The notes beneath the pieces are model-generated. The model saw nothing but the letters and a program-made list of their open reading frames with translations. It searched no databases and was not told the origin of the DNA. This document shows, one piece after another, positions 5,838 through 7,688 of a DNA stretch of 7,688 nucleotides (position 1 is the stretch's first letter; the number at the start of each line of letters is the position of its first letter). A program made the position numbers and the translations under genes. Origin of the DNA: Clostridia bacterium. Lineage in GTDB: Bacteria > Bacillota > Clostridia > Christensenellales > Borkfalkiaceae. Location: positions 1 through 7,688 of the forward strand of contig JAIDFD010000193.1 of assembly GCA_029054485.1 (NCBI GenBank), written 5' to 3'.

Positions 5838-6128
5838 TTAAATGCTTTTAAGACGGTTAATTACTTCTTTCAGTTTTTTGCGCTTAAAGCCGTCCACAAG
5901 GGGTGCAAGCGTGTTGTAGAAATTGTCTAAATCCGCGTTGGTCAGCGTGCCGTTGCGCTTGCCCTTTTCGGCTTCGGCGATAATGGTGCCGAGTAGCTGT
6001 CCCTGGCTTTTGCCGTTCATCGCCTGCGAAACTTTTTTCGCAAGCTCTACGGTGTTGTTCATTTCTTCGCTTTTAGGCGGCTCGTTGTTTTCGTTGTTTT
6101 CGGGGGTGTAGCTTTTAAAATCTTTCAT
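5838..6128 (-). CDS. Small conserved-looking protein of unknown function
   Basis: A 96-residue protein whose family I cannot name. Residues 1-25 are Asn/Glu/Pro-rich and probably disordered. Residues 26-96 look helical: a first helix ELAKKVSQAMNGKS, then LLGTIIAEAEKGKR, the motif NGTLTNADLDNFYNTLAPLVD, and a basic C-terminal helix with KRKKLKEVINRLKSI. There is no signal peptide, membrane segment or cysteine. It resembles small hypothetical proteins I associate with Clostridia, but that is recollection, not a match I can run. The start has CGGAG about five bases upstream on the minus strand. It diverges from the small gene at 6179 across 50 bases and ends at a shared terminator with cysK. Confidence 0.8.
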   Translation of the reverse strand: MKDFKSYTPENNENNEPPKSEEMNNTVELAKKVSQAMNGKSQGQLLGTIIAEAEKGKRNGTLTNADLDNFYNTLAPLVDGFKRKKLKEVINRLKSI

Positions 6129-6178
6129 AATAACTCCGCATATAATGTTAATATCAATGTATGCAAGGAGTTTGAATT
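6129..6178. promoter_or_regulatory. Divergent promoter region of two small genes
   Basis: This 50-base AT-rich gap must drive both neighbours. On the plus strand there is an exact TATAAT at 6141-6146, which would start transcription near 6153 and place the AAGGAG (6165-6170) in a short leader, but no good -35 lies at 16-18 bases. On the minus strand several weak -10-like sequences occur and none stands out. The two promoters must overlap, so expression is probably linked. Confidence 0.4.
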
Positions 6179-6499
6179 ATGCAACTTTTTATAATCCTCG
6201 CCCTTCTTTTGTACGGCGGCAAAGGCAACGCGCAAAACCTTTTGCAGGAAGTTCGCCCCATGCTTGAAAGCTTCGGCGGCGAGCAGGTGCAGGAGGCGCT
6301 CAAGAGCGCGGACGAAATTTCGCAGGTGCTTTCGGCTGTAAACGCCTTTTCGGGCGGCACGGGCGGGGAGCAGGCGGAAAAATCCACCGAATTTTCCCAA
6401 CACGGCGAAAATCAAAGCGGATTTCCGCTTGAGCCCATTTCTAGAATCGCCGACAGGGATATAACTTATTCCCTTTCAAAATACATATCGCAGGCGTAA
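6179..6499 (+). CDS. Small protein of unknown function with hydrophobic N-terminus
   Basis: A 106-residue protein I do not recognise. It starts with a short hydrophobic stretch (MQLFIILALLLY, 1-12) that lacks a positive N-region and is too short for a normal signal peptide or full membrane span, so a peripheral membrane anchor is possible. Residues 14-56 are predicted helical (KGNAQNLLQEV, PMLESFGGEQVQEALKSADEI). A Gly/Gln/Ser/Glu-rich stretch (about 57-82) looks disordered. The last 25 residues (PLEPISRIADRDI, then YSLSKYI) look ordered again. AAGGAG at 6165-6170, eight bases before the ATG, supports the start. It diverges from the minus-strand gene at 5838-6128, which suggests a shared function. 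Its stop codon touches the stop of the acyltransferase gene on the other strand, with no obvious terminator between. Confidence 0.75.
   Translation: MQLFIILALLLYGGKGNAQNLLQEVRPMLESFGGEQVQEALKSADEISQVLSAVNAFSGGTGGEQAEKSTEFSQHGENQSGFPLEPISRIADRDITYSLSKYISQA
6415..6430 (-). terminator. Possible minus-strand terminator inside the small plus-strand gene
   Basis: AAGCGG (6415-6420) and CCGCTT (6425-6430) form a 6-7 bp stem with a tight loop. Read on the minus strand it is followed by TTGATTTTC, a weak U-rich tract. It is the first hairpin I see beyond the acyltransferase stop at 6500, but it lies in coding sequence and may be chance. Confidence 0.25.
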
Positions 6500-7627
6500 T
6501 TACCGTTCTTCGCCAATTTGCGGTTTTTTGCGCGATTTAATCTTTTCAACTACTTTCATAACGGCGCAGTCGATTTTCGCACTCAGCTTTTTCACACCGA
6601 TTTCAATGCTGTATCTGTAAGCGGTCGCAAGCAGTACACTGCCCGCGAAGTAAATCGCCGCAAGAGCAAGTATGCTTAAAACGAAATGGTTTTCGCCGAC
6701 TCTTCCGAGAAAGAAGTCGTACCACTTCGGCTGTATCAGCTCGGCAAAAAGGTTATTGTGGTGAATTATATAAATCAGCAGCGACAGCGATGAAAGATAG
6801 TTAACAAATTTGCTGTGCCATTTTTGCATATTAACCAAGTTGAAAAGAGTGATTGAAAATACGATAAGTATCGGACAGTGGATATGGACGTAACCAAGCA
6901 TTTTGTCGTACAGATAATCGATTTTAAGTCCCGCGTAGTTAAGCGCAAGCCTGAGCGCAACGTACAGCACTGCCGAAGCAACGCACAAGATGATGTTGAG
7001 CTTTTTTGAATTGCAAAAGTTTTGTCCGTATTTTTTGAAGTATGCCACTACGAAATAGATATTTACAAAGCACAAAAATTTGTTCGTGCCTGGCGCGGTG
7101 CCCAAAGCGTATAAAAGGATACTGCAATGAAAAAATAAAAAAGCGGCGGCTATTCCCAGCGTTAATTTATCAAGCTTTTCGATAATCAGATTAAACAGCG
7201 GGTGCAAAAGGTAGAACACTATATAATAAGTAATAAACCAGTTGTTCTGAAAAACCGTAGGGAACACCTGCTTCACGATAGTAAACGCGGACAGCTTATA
7301 CCCGAGCGCGAGAATTACGCCCATAAAAATAAGCGAAATTATCAGCACGTTTAAAATCATTGTTGCAATTTTACTTACGCTTAACTTTTTGCTGTCCAAA
7401 AGGAAGTACGATGAGCAGACTATAAAAATTACGTCGCCGATAAGTCCCGCGCCGCCCAAAAAACTTACCAACACAAATTGCGGATAGTCTGTCGTAGTGC
7501 CGTCGACGTAAGTTAAGCCGTTTGCAAGCGTAAACGGATTTTCCGGTACGGCATGACACAATACTATCAAAACAACGGCAAAAATTTTTATAAGTTCTAT
7601 GCCCGAATTTCTCTTGCTGAATTTCAT
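6500..7627 (-). CDS. Acyltransferase-3 family integral membrane protein
   Basis: A 375-residue polytopic membrane protein of the acyltransferase 3 family, whose members transfer acetyl or other acyl groups from the cytoplasm to surface glycans. The N-terminus SGIELIKIFAVVLIVLCHAV carries the first membrane helix and His25, the family's presumed catalytic histidine. GDVIFIVCSSYFLL (64-77) corresponds to the usual F-F-x-I-S-G-Y-F segment with Cys-Ser-Ser in place of Ser-Gly. NNWFITYYIVFYLLHPLFN (128-146) and LLIYIIHHNN (283-292) are also typical. About ten hydrophobic segments and a basic C-terminal tail follow. The acceptor is unknown; no glycan genes are nearby. Local GC is low (18 of 60 at 7321-7380, against 39 of 60 at 5401-5460 in cysK), but membrane-protein codons explain part of that. 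No ribosome site precedes the ATG. It is the first ATG after an in-frame stop near the window end. Confidence 0.92.
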   Translation of the reverse strand: MKFSKRNSGIELIKIFAVVLIVLCHAVPENPFTLANGLTYVDGTTTDYPQFVLVSFLGGAGLIGDVIFIVCSSYFLLDSKKLSVSKIATMILNVLIISLIFMGVILALGYKLSAFTIVKQVFPTVFQNNWFITYYIVFYLLHPLFNLIIEKLDKLTLGIAAAFLFFHCSILLYALGTAPGTNKFLCFVNIYFVVAYFKKYGQNFCNSKKLNIILCVASAVLYVALRLALNYAGLKIDYLYDKMLGYVHIHCPILIVFSITLFNLVNMQKWHSKFVNYLSSLSLLIYIIHHNNLFAELIQPKWYDFFLGRVGENHFVLSILALAAIYFAGSVLLATAYRYSIEIGVKKLSAKIDCAVMKVVEKIKSRKKPQIGEER

Positions 7628-7633
7628 ACGGAC

Positions 7634-7662
7634 AGTATAACATTCAACCGCGCTTTTTTCAA
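7634..7662 (-). promoter_or_regulatory. Extended -10 promoter placing +1 on the acyltransferase start codon
   Basis: On the minus strand TTGAAA (7662-7657) is followed after 17 bases by TATACT (7639-7634), preceded by TGT (7642-7640) as an extended -10. Matches to consensus are 4 of 6 and 5 of 6. The -10 ends six bases before the ATG at 7627, so transcription would begin at or next to the A of ATG, leaving no room for a ribosome site. Confidence 0.6.
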
Positions 7663-7688
7663 CCTTTTTACCGGATATAAATAATTAC

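Noticed and set aside
5920..6260. Possible homology between the two divergent small proteins (Gly-Lys then Gln and Leu-Leu in both)
   Set aside because: The shared pattern is only a handful of residues and needs a gap; it is not enough to claim common ancestry.
6125..6415. 96-codon minus-strand frame opposite the small plus-strand gene
   Set aside because: The plus-strand frame has a good ribosome site and a more protein-like composition; the minus frame overlaps the divergent promoter region.
7371..7643. 90-codon minus-strand frame starting just upstream of the acyltransferase
   Set aside because: It is out of frame with the acyltransferase family motifs; its ATG lies inside the likely promoter.
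1..7688. CRISPR arrays, tRNA or rRNA genes, insertion sequences, phage or toxin-antitoxin genes
   Set aside because: I saw no regularly spaced direct repeats, tRNA-like cloverleaf, transposase or integrase motifs, or long terminal inverted repeats.

Overview
The window looks like chromosomal DNA from a Gram-positive Firmicute of the Clostridia type, perhaps an uncultured gut lineage. The reasons are consensus vegetative (sigma-A type) promoters, AAGGAG/GGAGG ribosome sites before several genes, GC-hairpin plus U-run terminators, zinc-ribbon/DUF4190-like membrane proteins, and a DUF3343 protein beside a cysteine desulfurase of the TIGR01977 type. The lineage is an inference from gene content; no rRNA is present. 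No phage, insertion sequence, CRISPR array, tRNA or defence system was seen.

Layout. Positions 2-1180 hold the 3' part of tuf (elongation factor Tu), closed by a clear terminator at 1195-1228. Positions 1276-2792 hold three tandem paralogous small membrane proteins, each with an N-terminal four-cysteine zinc ribbon. The first is its own unit; the second and third form an operon. Each unit has an exact TTGACA-N17-TATAAT promoter. Positions 2784-3706 (minus strand) hold nth (endonuclease III), preceded by a DUF3343 putative sulfur/selenium carrier. Diverging from these, 3764-5803 (plus strand) is a tightly packed pair: a cysteine desulfurase-like enzyme and cysK (cysteine synthase). A two-way terminator at 5804-5835 separates cysK from a divergent pair of small unrecognised genes (5838-6128 minus, 6179-6499 plus). 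Positions 6500-7627 (minus) encode a membrane acyltransferase of the acyltransferase-3 family. Its stop codon abuts that of the preceding plus-strand gene with no gap.

How the genes may work together. The clearest functional group is sulfur handling: CysK makes cysteine, the desulfurase can remove its sulfur as a persulfide, and the divergent DUF3343 protein, with a conserved Cys-Gly motif, is a candidate acceptor. Nth is an iron-sulfur protein downstream of DUF3343, but that adjacency may be incidental. The zinc-ribbon proteins probably act at the membrane; their role is unknown.

The most notable unexplained signals are two genes (nth and the acyltransferase) without a visible ribosome site whose best promoter would start transcription on the A of the start codon, the two exact-consensus promoters driving unknown membrane proteins, and the mosaic relationship among the three zinc-ribbon paralogues. 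I do not see a convincing complete novel system. The sulfur-transfer cluster and the small divergent gene pair are the best places to look.
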